Shown one piece after another: positions 24,694-31,761 of a DNA stretch of 62,320 nucleotides. A program made the translations under genes and the position numbers. Below the pieces are notes generated by a model that was not told the origin of the DNA, ran no database searches, and saw nothing but the letters and a program-made list of their open reading frames with translations. The DNA lies in the IMG/VR virus record IMGVR_UViG_3300020419_000850, positions 1 to 62,320 of that record. One strand, 5' to 3'. The DNA is from a virus. Positions within the stretch are counted from its first letter, which is position 1. Each line of letters starts with the position of its first letter.

Positions 24694-25071
24694 TTATATA
24701 TCTAATCCTATAGCATTCAGTTTAGGTCTAAAGCTATAAAACATATCATTATGATTTCCTGTATCCCCTAAATTACTCATTTGAAACAGGTGTATCATTT
24801 CGTGTCCTAATGTGTCCACAAATTCTTTTTTATTCTTATAACTAGGTATCATTTCTAATACGTAGTTTCTAGTTCCTTTTCTTTCTTGGTCATTAATAAC
24901 AACTTGACCCCACACTCTAGGATATTCTCTATCCTTTATTTGTTTAATTTTAATATCATTAAACGGAGATAGTTTACCATCAAATACGTGTTTATTAATA
25001 AGTTTAAAATACTTTTTAATATCTTTAAATGTAGTTTTATACTTACGAGTTTTCACTTCGGCCAATTCCAT
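24694..25071 (-). CDS. SprT-like metalloprotease
   Basis: A 125-aa protein from the ATG at 25071, just after the upstream stop; a longer start at 25131 adds a basic 20-aa leader and overlaps the upstream gene. SprT layout: YFKLINKHVFDGKLSPF, RVWGQVV, then LGHEMIHLFQ (HExxH) and GNHNDMF (third ligand). Related Spartan-like enzymes degrade DNA-protein crosslinks. No zinc-ribbon tail. Confidence 0.8.
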   Translation of the reverse strand: MELAEVKTRKYKTTFKDIKKYFKLINKHVFDGKLSPFNDIKIKQIKDREYPRVWGQVVINDQERKGTRNYVLEMIPSYKNKKEFVDTLGHEMIHLFQMSNLGDTGNHNDMFYSFRPKLNAIGLDI

Positions 25072-25073
25072 CT

Positions 25074-25268
25074 TTAGTCTTTTTTTGACTTTCTGCCTTT
25101 TACTGGTTTTGGTTCTAACTCTTTTAGCCATTGCTTTTTCCTTTTTCTATCTCCTATTTCTAAAAAAATAAACATTACTAAACTTGATAAAATTATAATC
25201 AATAGTTCTTTAGGAACATATTGATATATCCAGTTCAAAGTATTAACTATGTTTTCAATTACACTCAT
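25074..25268 (-). CDS. Small single-pass membrane protein
   Basis: A 64-aa protein with one membrane segment (about residues 20-37, LLIIILSSLVMFIFL) and a very basic tail. It precedes the SprT-like gene by 2 nt if the short SprT start is used. Function unknown; layout recalls small phage membrane effectors. Confidence 0.5.
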   Translation of the reverse strand: MSVIENIVNTLNWIYQYVPKELLIIILSSLVMFIFLEIGDRKRKKQWLKELEPKPVKGRKSKKD

Positions 25269-25584
25269 AGTTACTACCTTTTAAAAGAGCACATTTAAAC
25301 TCTTTATCATTTTGTTGTCTGATTTCACTAGCAAGACCATCTAGTATATTTGGTAGGTGTTCTTGTAATACGCCACTAAATTCATTTATCATAACGTATA
25401 CTAACCTGTGTAGTTCTTGCTCCATTAAAGCAGTATGGTCTACACCGTTTCCACTCACGTTTTCTTTAATAACGTGTGCTATAACTGCTTTGTTATAATC
25501 ATTTGCATTAGCAACATTGGATAGACTTGTTAGTCCAAACCATAATGCTAAATTCAATAATATAATAAACATCACTTTCTTCAT
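25255..25584 (-). CDS. Secreted protein of unknown function
   Basis: A 109-aa protein with a signal peptide (hydrophobic residues 4-20, probable cut after ANA-ND) and a helical mature part ending with two Cys (FKCALLKGSNYECN), consistent with a periplasmic disulfide. It is the first gene after a strong sigma70 promoter; AGGAGAG gives the RBS. Confidence 0.6.
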   Translation of the reverse strand: MKKVMFIILLNLALWFGLTSLSNVANANDYNKAVIAHVIKENVSGNGVDHTALMEQELHRLVYVMINEFSGVLQEHLPNILDGLASEIRQQNDKEFKCALLKGSNYECN

Positions 25585-25626
25585 AATATATATTTCTCTC
25601 CTAATATTTATTGTTTATATGTGTTT

Positions 25627-25655
25627 ATTATACACAAATCCACAAGGAAAGTCAA
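25627..25655 (-). promoter_or_regulatory. Sigma70-type early promoter
   Basis: -35 TTGACT at 25650-25655, 17-nt spacer, perfect -10 TATAAT at 25627-25632. Drives the 109-aa secreted protein and the genes after it, with a leader of about 36 nt carrying AGGAGAG. Confidence 0.8.
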
Positions 25656-25663
25656 GCACAAAT

Positions 25664-25684
25664 AACCCTTGTTTTATAAGGGTT
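25664..25684 (-). terminator. Terminator-like hairpin between operons
   Basis: AACCCTT / AAGGGTT arms (25664-25670, 25678-25684) with a 7-nt loop, flanked by an A-run and TTATTT on minus. It follows the stop of the 174-aa gene and precedes the early promoter. The plus-strand T-run is stronger, so it may act in both directions. Confidence 0.55.
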
Positions 25685-25699
25685 TTTTAACAAAGTGTT

Positions 25700-26224
25700 C
25701 TATTTTTGTTCTAATTTTTGATACAATTCGTTCCATCCGAAAGATTCTTTTACTACAGAATCACTTAACCCTTTATATGCTCTATGTAAAGTTTTATCTT
25801 TTACATTAAGCAAGAGTCTTGCTTCATCACTATGTAATCCTTCTAACATTTGGATAAACAAAGTTTCTTTTTGAGTTTTTGTAGTATTAGTATCTGCGCC
25901 TTTAATAAAATGCCACAAACGTTTTGCTTCAGTTTTAAGGATAGTATGCTCAGTACCTTTCGGTGCTGGATTTTCCATAAAAGGTGGTGTACCTTCTGGT
26001 AATTCCCACTCAATGCTAGGATCAAACGATCCTTTTAAAAGCATTCTTAAAGATGGATGGTCGTATCTTTTTAAGACCTCTATCTTTTTAGCTTTATCTT
26101 TTGCGTTATTTACTTTAGTTAAGACTTCTGAAAATAACAAGTCACCTGAACCAGCCGTAGCTGCCATTGCTTGCATAGAAGACTTACTCATTAATGATGG
26201 ATGTTGTTTTGGTTCTTCTGCCAT
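25700..26224 (-). CDS. Conserved T4-like phage protein (DUF6433-like)
   Basis: A 174-aa protein from the ATG at 26224, chosen for its GGAG; an upstream in-frame ATG at 26236 is less likely. It contains LFSEVLTKVNNAKDKAKKIEVLKRYDHPSLRMLLKGSFDPSIEW, characteristic of a protein found widely in marine T4-like phages with no known function. A TATAAATA box lies 36 nt upstream. Confidence 0.7.
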   Translation of the reverse strand: MAEEPKQHPSLMSKSSMQAMAATAGSGDLLFSEVLTKVNNAKDKAKKIEVLKRYDHPSLRMLLKGSFDPSIEWELPEGTPPFMENPAPKGTEHTILKTEAKRLWHFIKGADTNTTKTQKETLFIQMLEGLHSDEARLLLNVKDKTLHRAYKGLSDSVVKESFGWNELYQKLEQK

Positions 26225-26258
26225 TTTATACTCCAATTTTTAATATTAATCATTATAT

Positions 26259-27143
26259 CTATTTATATAACTTATCTACCTGTTCCGCTGTTAATCTTCT
26301 CCCTATACTCCAAAATAGCGTCTTTTCTTTTGTAGTATCTATATTCTCTCTCATCCATTTATGTGCTTTACCTTCGTATATATCGTCAATAAAGCCATTA
26401 CCCACATCTTCCCATACTGGTTTTGCGTATGGTAAAGTTGTTTTGTACATTTCATAATCTTGATACTTCTTAAATCCTGATTCAAGATTACTAAATTGAT
26501 TTAAATACTCATTAATCTTTTTACTACGGTCAACAAAGGTGACCCCTATAATTCTTTTTACCTTTTTCTTAAACTTCTCTATACCTTTTACTATACCTGC
26601 AAACTGTATACCACTACCTACTGCAATTACTATATTGTCTAACTTATCAGGTATGTTTTTAACTTGATTAGCAACACTATCAAATATTGATTCTGGATTC
26701 GTAGCAGCACTATTACCAAACTTGATTAACATATAACCATTTTTAGATATTAATTTTCTTTTAATATTGGCGTCTATCGCTGAAGTCATACCGTGACCTG
26801 CAACGTTTTCAATATCAGCACCATAGTGTCTTGATAATCTTATCATATGGTGATTATCTATTGTTTTAGGTGTTGTACCACCTACACCTATAATACATTT
26901 AAAACCAAAGTCTTGAGCAACGGCAGCTATAATTGGTGCTTGTGGACTATGTACAGATGAACCTGTTATTACACCACCATTGTGATTTTTTACAATATCA
27001 TCTTTTACTTCTTCAAACAAACAAATTGCCTGTCTTGTCTTACCACCATTAACATTATCTCTACCATAGGGAGCATAATAATCATCCCTTTTATAATATA
27101 TTTTATTGTGAATTTCTACTGGAGTTAAATCAGTTGTTTTCAT
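26259..27143 (-). CDS. PLP-dependent enzyme, D-cysteine desulfhydrase/ACC deaminase-like
   Basis: A 294-aa fold-type II PLP enzyme. The PLP lysine lies in NVNGGKTRQA (Lys35); GSSVHSPQAPIIAAVAQDFGFKCIIGVGG follows, and IVIAVGSGIQFAGIVKG is the phosphate-binding region. The closest families by eye are ACC deaminase and D-cysteine desulfhydrase (normally 325-340 aa), so it is slightly short. Possible roles are sulfur or D-amino-acid scavenging. The exact substrate cannot be read from the sequence. Confidence 0.72.
   Translation of the reverse strand: MKTTDLTPVEIHNKIYYKRDDYYAPYGRDNVNGGKTRQAICLFEEVKDDIVKNHNGGVITGSSVHSPQAPIIAAVAQDFGFKCIIGVGGTTPKTIDNHHMIRLSRHYGADIENVAGHGMTSAIDANIKRKLISKNGYMLIKFGNSAATNPESIFDSVANQVKNIPDKLDNIVIAVGSGIQFAGIVKGIEKFKKKVKRIIGVTFVDRSKKINEYLNQFSNLESGFKKYQDYEMYKTTLPYAKPVWEDVGNGFIDDIYEGKAHKWMRENIDTTKEKTLFWSIGRRLTAEQVDKLYK
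26260..26267 (-). promoter_or_regulatory. T4-type late promoter before the 174-aa conserved gene
   Basis: An exact TATAAATA at the 3' end of the PLP enzyme gene. The predicted start near 26254 gives a 30-nt leader with GGAG before the ATG at 26224. Confidence 0.5.
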
Positions 27144-27144
27144 A

Positions 27145-27480
27145 TTATAATGGTATCATACAAGTGGAACAAGTTGTTAATTCTTTTAATATACCTATTA
27201 ATAATACTGTTGATAATACAGCATTTAAAAATATTAATGCTCTATCGTGCCATAAAAATCCTACTACTAACCAACCAGTTGTTCCCATAAAACTAAAATA
27301 CAAATCAAACATATGATTAAAGTCAGCTGCTCTAAAGCAAACTGCAATCATTAACATTAAACTTGCTACCCATTTTATATACCAAGATAAGTCACCTTTA
27401 GGTGTAATCTTTTTAAATACTCTTGTTGAATTTAATGCTTTTATTTTATCGTTTAATTTTATAAATTTTTCTTCTTTCAT
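27145..27480 (-). CDS. Three-segment membrane protein
   Basis: A 111-aa protein with a basic N-terminus and hydrophobic stretches at about residues 34-48, 58-76 and 80-100, ending in a short CSTC segment. I recall comparable small membrane proteins from marine T4-like phages. It is controlled by a promoter embedded in a long inverted repeat and has AAAGGA as RBS. Confidence 0.6.
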   Translation of the reverse strand: MKEEKFIKLNDKIKALNSTRVFKKITPKGDLSWYIKWVASLMLMIAVCFRAADFNHMFDLYFSFMGTTGWLVVGFLWHDRALIFLNAVLSTVLLIGILKELTTCSTCMIPL

Positions 27481-27495
27481 AATTCCTTTTATTAA

Positions 27496-27534
27496 GACAC
27501 AGGCGAATTTTATACATATATGGTCGCCTGTGTC
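27496..27534. repeat. 11-bp perfect inverted repeat over a promoter (candidate operator)
   Basis: Arms GACACAGGCGA (27496-27506) and TCGCCTGTGTC (27524-27534), separated by 17 nt. The left arm in transcript order overlaps the -35 (TTGACA) and the right arm lies just after the -10, so a dimeric regulator could cover the promoter. It could also act as a terminator of the upstream gene, but no U-run follows. Confidence 0.65.
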
Positions 27535-27536
27535 AA
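27509..27536 (-). promoter_or_regulatory. Sigma70-type promoter inside an inverted repeat
   Basis: -35 TTGACA at 27531-27536, 16-nt spacer, -10 TATAAA at 27509-27514. Start near 27502; the ATG at 27480 has AAAGGA. Confidence 0.6.
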
Positions 27537-27564
27537 TCGTATTGGTTACGATTCAATTAACGCA

Positions 27565-27858
27565 TTAGTATGCGTAGTCAGTACCGTATAGTTTAGTTAT
27601 CCCAGCAGCTATAATAGCTTTTGTAGGAGTACCCAATCTATAAGATGTACCTGAAGATGATTTATTAATATAAATCATATGACCTTTTGAACGTAGTTTG
27701 TCAACCATCGCTCTTGGTGATATAAGGTCGTATCTGTTTCTTAAAACTTTCCAAGAAACTGGTTCACCTTTCTCAAATAAGTTTATTACTTTTTGAGTTT
27801 TAGACAGTCTTTTTCTGCCTTTAGTTGCTGTTGCAACTTTACTTTTTGAAAAAAACAT
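27565..27858 (-). CDS. Winged-helix-like small protein
   Basis: A 97-aa protein from the ATG at 27858, with AAAGGAGGAAGAAAC upstream. The sequence SKTQKVINLFEKGEPVSWKVLRNRYDLISPRAMVDKLRSKGHMIYINK has the layout of a winged helix (recognition helix around SPRAMVDKLR, wing around MIYINKSSSGTSY). I recall it in T4-like marine phages. DNA binding is inferred from fold pattern only. Confidence 0.6.
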   Translation of the reverse strand: MFFSKSKVATATKGRKRLSKTQKVINLFEKGEPVSWKVLRNRYDLISPRAMVDKLRSKGHMIYINKSSSGTSYRLGTPTKAIIAAGITKLYGTDYAY

Positions 27859-27904
27859 AATGTTTCTTCCTCCTTTATTTTTGCTTTTTAAAGTCTGCAT
27901 AGGA

Positions 27905-28054
27905 CTATTCCTCCACGGAATTCTTCAATTTCTCACACTTACTACTATCCCCTAAACAATCAAAAAATTTCTCCATTGAATTGAGTGTAGGTTTTTCTTT
28001 TGCACAACCTACAAAAGTAAGCATTACTAATATCATTAAACTATTTTTTATCAT
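27905..28054 (-). CDS. Small lipoprotein (49 aa)
   Basis: From the ATG at 28054 (or 28057) to TAG at 27905. A short signal sequence ends in the lipobox TFVGC near residue 17, followed by a 32-aa mature part with two more Cys (FDCLGDSSKCEKL). Size and lipobox resemble Rz1-type spanin subunits, but no clear Rz partner or Pro-rich sequence is seen. Confidence 0.55.
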   Translation of the reverse strand: MIKNSLMILVMLTFVGCAKEKPTLNSMEKFFDCLGDSSKCEKLKNSVEE

Positions 28055-28550
28055 CATCTCCATTTAAATCCATATCAGATTCAAACATATCTGATCCATC
28101 TTGTAAATCGTTTAACTCTTCTTTAAATTCTTTATTAAAAACATTTGGTCTTTTTGGTTTCTTCATAAAATCATTATAGTCTATTCTAGCGGCACTTGCC
28201 TTACCACCTCTATTAAATTTGATTGATACCATTTTATTTGCCATTAATTGAGCTGCGTGTGCCATATTAAAATCTCTATAGATTAAACCTCTTATACAAT
28301 CAATAACTAACGCAAGGTCTTTTGTAAATGTTTCTTTATTAGTTCTTAATCCCATATCACTAAATTTTCTTAATAATTCAAATCCAATTTCATCTACACT
28401 ACCTTCAACAAATTCTCTAGTTTGTTGTTCTTTTAATCGTTTTGTAAATGGAGATTCCTGTGGATGAGTTATCTTCTTTTTAATTCTGTTTTCAGGAAAT
28501 ATAATTATCTTTCCTTTTTTATCTTTATCATTAGTCACGTGTAATCTCAC
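28041..28550 (-). CDS. Conserved 169-aa cytoplasmic protein
   Basis: Contains a basic N-terminus, then EIGFELLRKFSDMGLRTNKETFTKDLALVIDCIRGLIYRDFNMAHAAQLMANKMV and an acidic tail (DMFESDMDLNGDDDKK). Recalled from marine T4-like phages as a hypothetical protein. It overlaps the glutaredoxin gene by 20 nt. Confidence 0.6.
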   Translation of the reverse strand: MRLHVTNDKDKKGKIIIFPENRIKKKITHPQESPFTKRLKEQQTREFVEGSVDEIGFELLRKFSDMGLRTNKETFTKDLALVIDCIRGLIYRDFNMAHAAQLMANKMVSIKFNRGGKASAARIDYNDFMKKPKRPNVFNKEFKEELNDLQDGSDMFESDMDLNGDDDKK

Positions 28551-28821
28551 CTTTAAAATTTACTAAACCTTTATTGTTAAAATATTCTATTAGTTGATTA
28601 TATCCGCCGACTAGTTCACCTTCTATTTTAATTTGAGGCATTGCTCTTACTTTTTTACCAATGTCTTCAATTAACTTTGTAGGATCATTATTAAAATCTG
28701 TTTCTAAACTTTTTTCCGTATAAGTTAGACCAAGGCCTTTTAGCAAGGCCTTTGCCTTTACACAGTATACACAATTTTGTTTCGTATATACTGTGATATC
28801 TTTAATTACTAACTTGTCCAT
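28531..28821 (-). CDS. nrdC: Glutaredoxin (NrdC-like)
   Basis: A 96-aa thioredoxin-fold protein: ITVYTKQNCVYCVKAKALL with redox Cys17 and Cys20 (CVYC), cis-Pro in AMPQIKI and GGYNQLIEYF at the GSH-binding end. It reduces the phage class I ribonucleotide reductase encoded at 49.5-53.6 kb. Confidence 0.88.
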   Translation of the reverse strand: MDKLVIKDITVYTKQNCVYCVKAKALLKGLGLTYTEKSLETDFNNDPTKLIEDIGKKVRAMPQIKIEGELVGGYNQLIEYFNNKGLVNFKGEITRD

Positions 28822-29425
28822 CTGAAACCTCTTCTTTTTTCATAAGTTTCTCAAATGACTTATTAGCGTGATACTTTAAGTTATAAGCGTCTGTAGCTTC
28901 AGCAATTGTATAGTTGAACATTTTATTATATTCACCTAATGGCAATCTTAAGCCTATCCAAGCTCTATAATAACCATTTTTTGTAAGGGTTACATCTTGC
29001 TCAAATATTTCATATCCTCTAACTGGTGTATCTTTAATAATATTGACCAATACAGATTCTACTTCACTAACAACGTTCTTACTGTTATGTTTACCAATTT
29101 CAGTAATAAATTGTTTCGACTCTTTATTCATCTCCCCTTTGATAATGTCTGCTAATTCAGCTTTCGCTATCATTTTAGCTTTCTCAATTGCGAGATTCAA
29201 GTCTGGTGAAACGCTAGTACCAACTCCAAATATACATTGCTTTTCTTTACCTTTACCAAATCTTGCTACATCACAAGCTTTAGTTTCAGAAAAATCAGCC
29301 ATATACCATTTTGGAACAGTATTAACTACTTTACCTTTTTCACTTTTGATTTTATAATTTCCTGCACAATTAGTCAATAACAGACCAAAGACAGCAACTG
29401 ATAAAATCTTAATGTATTTGTTCAT
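28802..29425 (-). CDS. LPP20-like lipoprotein
   Basis: A 207-aa protein with lipobox LLTNC (Cys20). The mature part contains VPKWYMADF, GVGTSVSPDLNLAIEKAKMIAKAELADII and GYYRAWIGLRLPLGEYN, the pattern of LPP20-type outer-membrane lipoproteins. It probably goes to the host envelope early in infection; a sigma70 promoter lies just upstream with AAAGGAG. Confidence 0.72.
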   Translation of the reverse strand: MNKYIKILSVAVFGLLLTNCAGNYKIKSEKGKVVNTVPKWYMADFSETKACDVARFGKGKEKQCIFGVGTSVSPDLNLAIEKAKMIAKAELADIIKGEMNKESKQFITEIGKHNSKNVVSEVESVLVNIIKDTPVRGYEIFEQDVTLTKNGYYRAWIGLRLPLGEYNKMFNYTIAEATDAYNLKYHANKSFEKLMKKEEVSDGQVSN

Positions 29426-29568
29426 TAGTTTTTCACACTCCTTTGTACATTATATAACAGTTCTTGTAATAAGTCAACGCTGGATTGAGCATAGCCCAAA
29501 AACTGTTCAGCAGTAACTCCATATACAATAACCAATAGGAGAGTAAGTATGATTATATTTTTAATCAT
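29425..29568 (-). CDS. Small secreted or membrane protein (47 aa)
   Basis: From the ATG at 29568 to TAA at 29425, overlapping neighbours by one base on each side. N-terminal hydrophobic segment (about residues 4-18) and a possible cut after VTA-EQ. The promoter of the LPP20-like gene is embedded in its 3' half, so coding and promoter functions overlap. Confidence 0.5.
   Translation of the reverse strand: MIKNIIILTLLLVIVYGVTAEQFLGYAQSSVDLLQELLYNVQRSVKN
29449..29477 (-). promoter_or_regulatory. Sigma70-type promoter for the LPP20-like lipoprotein
   Basis: -35 TTGACT at 29472-29477, 17-nt spacer, -10 TATAAT at 29449-29454; 24 nt to the ATG at 29425 with AAAGGAG between. Confidence 0.75.
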
Positions 29569-30068
29569 TATTTTACCTTCCATTCTCCGTACTCATTTAA
29601 ACACACTTTTCCGTACGATTTAAAAGCGTGACTTTTACGACTATAATATCTGCAATACTCTGGAGTATAGACATCACGGTAGTAAAACTGGGCAAAAAGT
29701 TCCCAATAAGAAGGTGTATCTACACCACTTCTTCCATCGGAACAATATAATTTCTCTTCTTTAGAAATGTTTCCATTTGCTTCTTGTTTAATAATAACTT
29801 TAACATAACAAAATTGTTCAGTATCATTTTTAGTTACTGGTTTTACATTATCATATAATATTTTTTCAGAACCATCTACAACTTTAGTACTACGTTGAAT
29901 AGTTCCATCTGGATTATGCCACTCTATCTCCATTACTTCAGCCTTTTTATCAAAAGCTTTCTTATTTAAATCACAATCTACACAACCCCAAGCCATTTCC
30001 ATACATAACAATACTGTTATCATAATTAACGTTGCATACATATAAATTTTATAATTTTTGGGATCCAT
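29568..30068 (-). CDS. Cys-rich secreted or membrane-anchored protein
   Basis: A 166-aa protein with a hydrophobic N-terminal segment (about residues 10-26), CVDCDLNKKAF just after it, and further Cys pairs (FCYVKV; YCSDGRSG; YCRYYSRK; VCLNEYGEW). Six or more cysteines suggest disulfides in the periplasm. Family unknown. Confidence 0.6.
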   Translation of the reverse strand: MDPKNYKIYMYATLIMITVLLCMEMAWGCVDCDLNKKAFDKKAEVMEIEWHNPDGTIQRSTKVVDGSEKILYDNVKPVTKNDTEQFCYVKVIIKQEANGNISKEEKLYCSDGRSGVDTPSYWELFAQFYYRDVYTPEYCRYYSRKSHAFKSYGKVCLNEYGEWKVK

Positions 30069-30069
30069 A

Positions 30070-30558
30070 TTAATTCACTCCTTCAGGTTTTTCAATCCAT
30101 CTTCCGTCTGGCAACTGACAAGCAGTTCCAAATACAACTTTTCTATTAACATTACCAACACCAATTAAAGGCCATTGACTTGTTATATCTACTGTATGGT
30201 CATAATCTTTACATTTAAGAGGTCCAACCATATAAGACCTTGTTATGTGTATAATTCCATTATTACCTGTTTGTTTATTATACCAATTAGTATAACTTGA
30301 ACCGTATCCACTTGTATTTAAATGGTCTACGAATACAGCGTTATGTACATCTTTATCACTATTGTATAAAATTTCTGCACCTGCAAAAGCAGCCCCTACA
30401 GCACACGTAGCAATTAAGTAAGGATTATCTGATATGTATTCTAAACATACAGTTGTTCCTGTACCTGCACCTAACACGGCACCTGTATGAGACCTGTTAG
30501 CACAATTAGTTAGTGTTAAACTAACTAGTAAAATCCATATTATTCTTGCGTATTTCAT
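30070..30558 (-). CDS. Lipoprotein with glycine-rich segment
   Basis: A 162-aa protein from the ATG at 30558 with lipobox TLTNC (Cys19), then HTGAVLGAGTGTTVCLEY and ATCAVGAAFAGAEILY, which look like membrane-inserting Gly/Ala stretches. Ends in ACQLPDGRWIEKPEG. An envelope role is likely; the function is unknown. A start at 30582 is possible. Confidence 0.6.
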   Translation of the reverse strand: MKYARIIWILLVSLTLTNCANRSHTGAVLGAGTGTTVCLEYISDNPYLIATCAVGAAFAGAEILYNSDKDVHNAVFVDHLNTSGYGSSYTNWYNKQTGNNGIIHITRSYMVGPLKCKDYDHTVDITSQWPLIGVGNVNRKVVFGTACQLPDGRWIEKPEGVN

Positions 30559-30727
30559 CACATATTTTCTGACTATTAACACTCTTTACAATGTAATAAT
30601 CTTCATTATTATCAATTACATAATTATTAAAACCTTTTTCCTGCCAAAGTGTTTGTGCTCTAGCAGAAACAGGTCTGAATAAATGTGTGCCATCATTAGC
30701 ACTAGTACAAACAAAATCACCAATCAT
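30521..30727 (-). CDS. Small 68-aa protein
   Basis: Starts MIGDFVCTSANDGTHLFRPVSARAQTLW and ends EIRKNNMDFTS. It overlaps the lipoprotein start by 38 nt and the upstream gene by one base. No signal peptide. The sequence RPVSARAQTLWQEKGF looks globular. Unknown. Confidence 0.5.
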   Translation of the reverse strand: MIGDFVCTSANDGTHLFRPVSARAQTLWQEKGFNNYVIDNNEDYYIVKSVNSQKICDEIRKNNMDFTS

Positions 30728-30957
30728 TATTCACTATCCGTTTTAAATAAATGTTTCCAAGGCCACTTCGTTTTTGCTTCTGACCAAGTTTTCTTTTGAT
30801 ACTCTTTTGTTTTATCAACTTCACCACTAATAAAATTAACAAGTTTAGCTGGCGTTTCAGCAAGTGCTGTACCAAATTCTTGTGGTGTTATCTTCTTATC
30901 TTCTGCTATAGCATTTGTAGTAAATAATACTGTAGCAATCATTAATAGTTTTTTCAT
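30727..30957 (-). CDS. Small secreted protein (76 aa)
   Basis: Signal peptide MKKLLMIATVLFTTNAIA followed by a charged helical mature part (FISGEVDKTKEYQKKTWSEAKTKWPWKHLF). Predicted periplasmic. Belongs to the run of secreted proteins at 28-31 kb. Confidence 0.6.
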   Translation of the reverse strand: MKKLLMIATVLFTTNAIAEDKKITPQEFGTALAETPAKLVNFISGEVDKTKEYQKKTWSEAKTKWPWKHLFKTDSE

Positions 30958-30978
30958 AATTAAATCACTCCTCTCATA

Positions 30979-31224
30979 TTAATGTGTAGTTACTTTCTTA
31001 AACGGTTCAATTCTATCTTTTGATTGATAAACCGTTTCCATTATTCCGTCATAATCTGCACTAGGCATTACTGACTTCATAATTTTTAATGTTTGACCCA
31101 ATATTGTCATATGTACCATAATGGGATCAGAAACTTTTTCAGTTTCTAATCTCACCCATTCGTGAAAGTCATCACAAACGGTTTGTTGTGGGTCAAAAAT
31201 TTCTTTAAATTTAGGTTTTGACAT
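30979..31224 (-). CDS. Conserved 81-aa phage protein
   Basis: Taken from the ATG at 31224, right after the upstream stop. Sequence: KPKFKEIFDPQQTVCDDFHEWVRLETEKV, then MVHMTILGQTLKIMKSVM. I associate it with a conserved short protein of marine T4-like phages. Cytoplasmic; function unknown. Confidence 0.6.
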   Translation of the reverse strand: MSKPKFKEIFDPQQTVCDDFHEWVRLETEKVSDPIMVHMTILGQTLKIMKSVMPSADYDGIMETVYQSKDRIEPFKKVTTH

Positions 31225-31225
31225 A

Positions 31226-31600
31226 TTATCTTTTGTAGTTTCTGTTCTTTCTTCTACTTCTATAATACGAATCTTCTCCTCCGTCATCTGATTCTGATTC
31301 AGAAGTTTCAAAAGCCATTTGTTCTGCATAAGTTCTACCGAACACACTTTTATAGAAATGGTCTCTTGGACTAGGTGAAGAGTAGGCAAGTATTAAACTG
31401 TCCCACTTAATATCTACATCATACAATCCTGGGTCTTTCTCATTTAGTTCTTTATGGTCTTTACAAAACTGTAACCTGTTTGTATGGATATCGTTCTCTT
31501 TTTCGTCTGGTGTTTTCTTGTCTGATAGTTCAATGTCTTTTTGTTTTGCTACATCAAACTCTTTATAGATGTTCTCTTTATTGTATATTGGTGTACTCAT
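31226..31600 (-). CDS. Acidic 124-aa protein
   Basis: From the ATG at 31600 with AAAGGAAC upstream; an ATG at 31657 lies inside the promoter. Polar sequence with an acidic Ser-rich stretch (ETSESESDDGGEDSYY) and a basic end (RSRRKNRNYKR). First gene of its operon. Unknown. Confidence 0.6.
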   Translation of the reverse strand: MSTPIYNKENIYKEFDVAKQKDIELSDKKTPDEKENDIHTNRLQFCKDHKELNEKDPGLYDVDIKWDSLILAYSSPSPRDHFYKSVFGRTYAEQMAFETSESESDDGGEDSYYRSRRKNRNYKR

Positions 31601-31628
31601 AATGTATGTTCCTTTCTCAATTGTATTA

Positions 31629-31657
31629 ATACTAACATAAAACTCTGGAAATGTCAA
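31629..31657 (-). promoter_or_regulatory. Sigma70-type promoter
   Basis: -35 TTGACA at 31652-31657, 17-nt spacer, -10 TAGTAT at 31629-31634; 29 nt to the ATG at 31600. A TTATTTTGAC-containing A/T element just upstream resembles those before two other early promoters. Confidence 0.7.
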
Positions 31658-31761
31658 TAGTCAAAATAACCCCTATTTTACTCGTTTTTTGACGTTTCCG
31701 ACCCTCTAGCAAGGGCGCTGGTGAGCTTTTCCAACTGCTTTGATAGTCTGCTATAGCGGGA

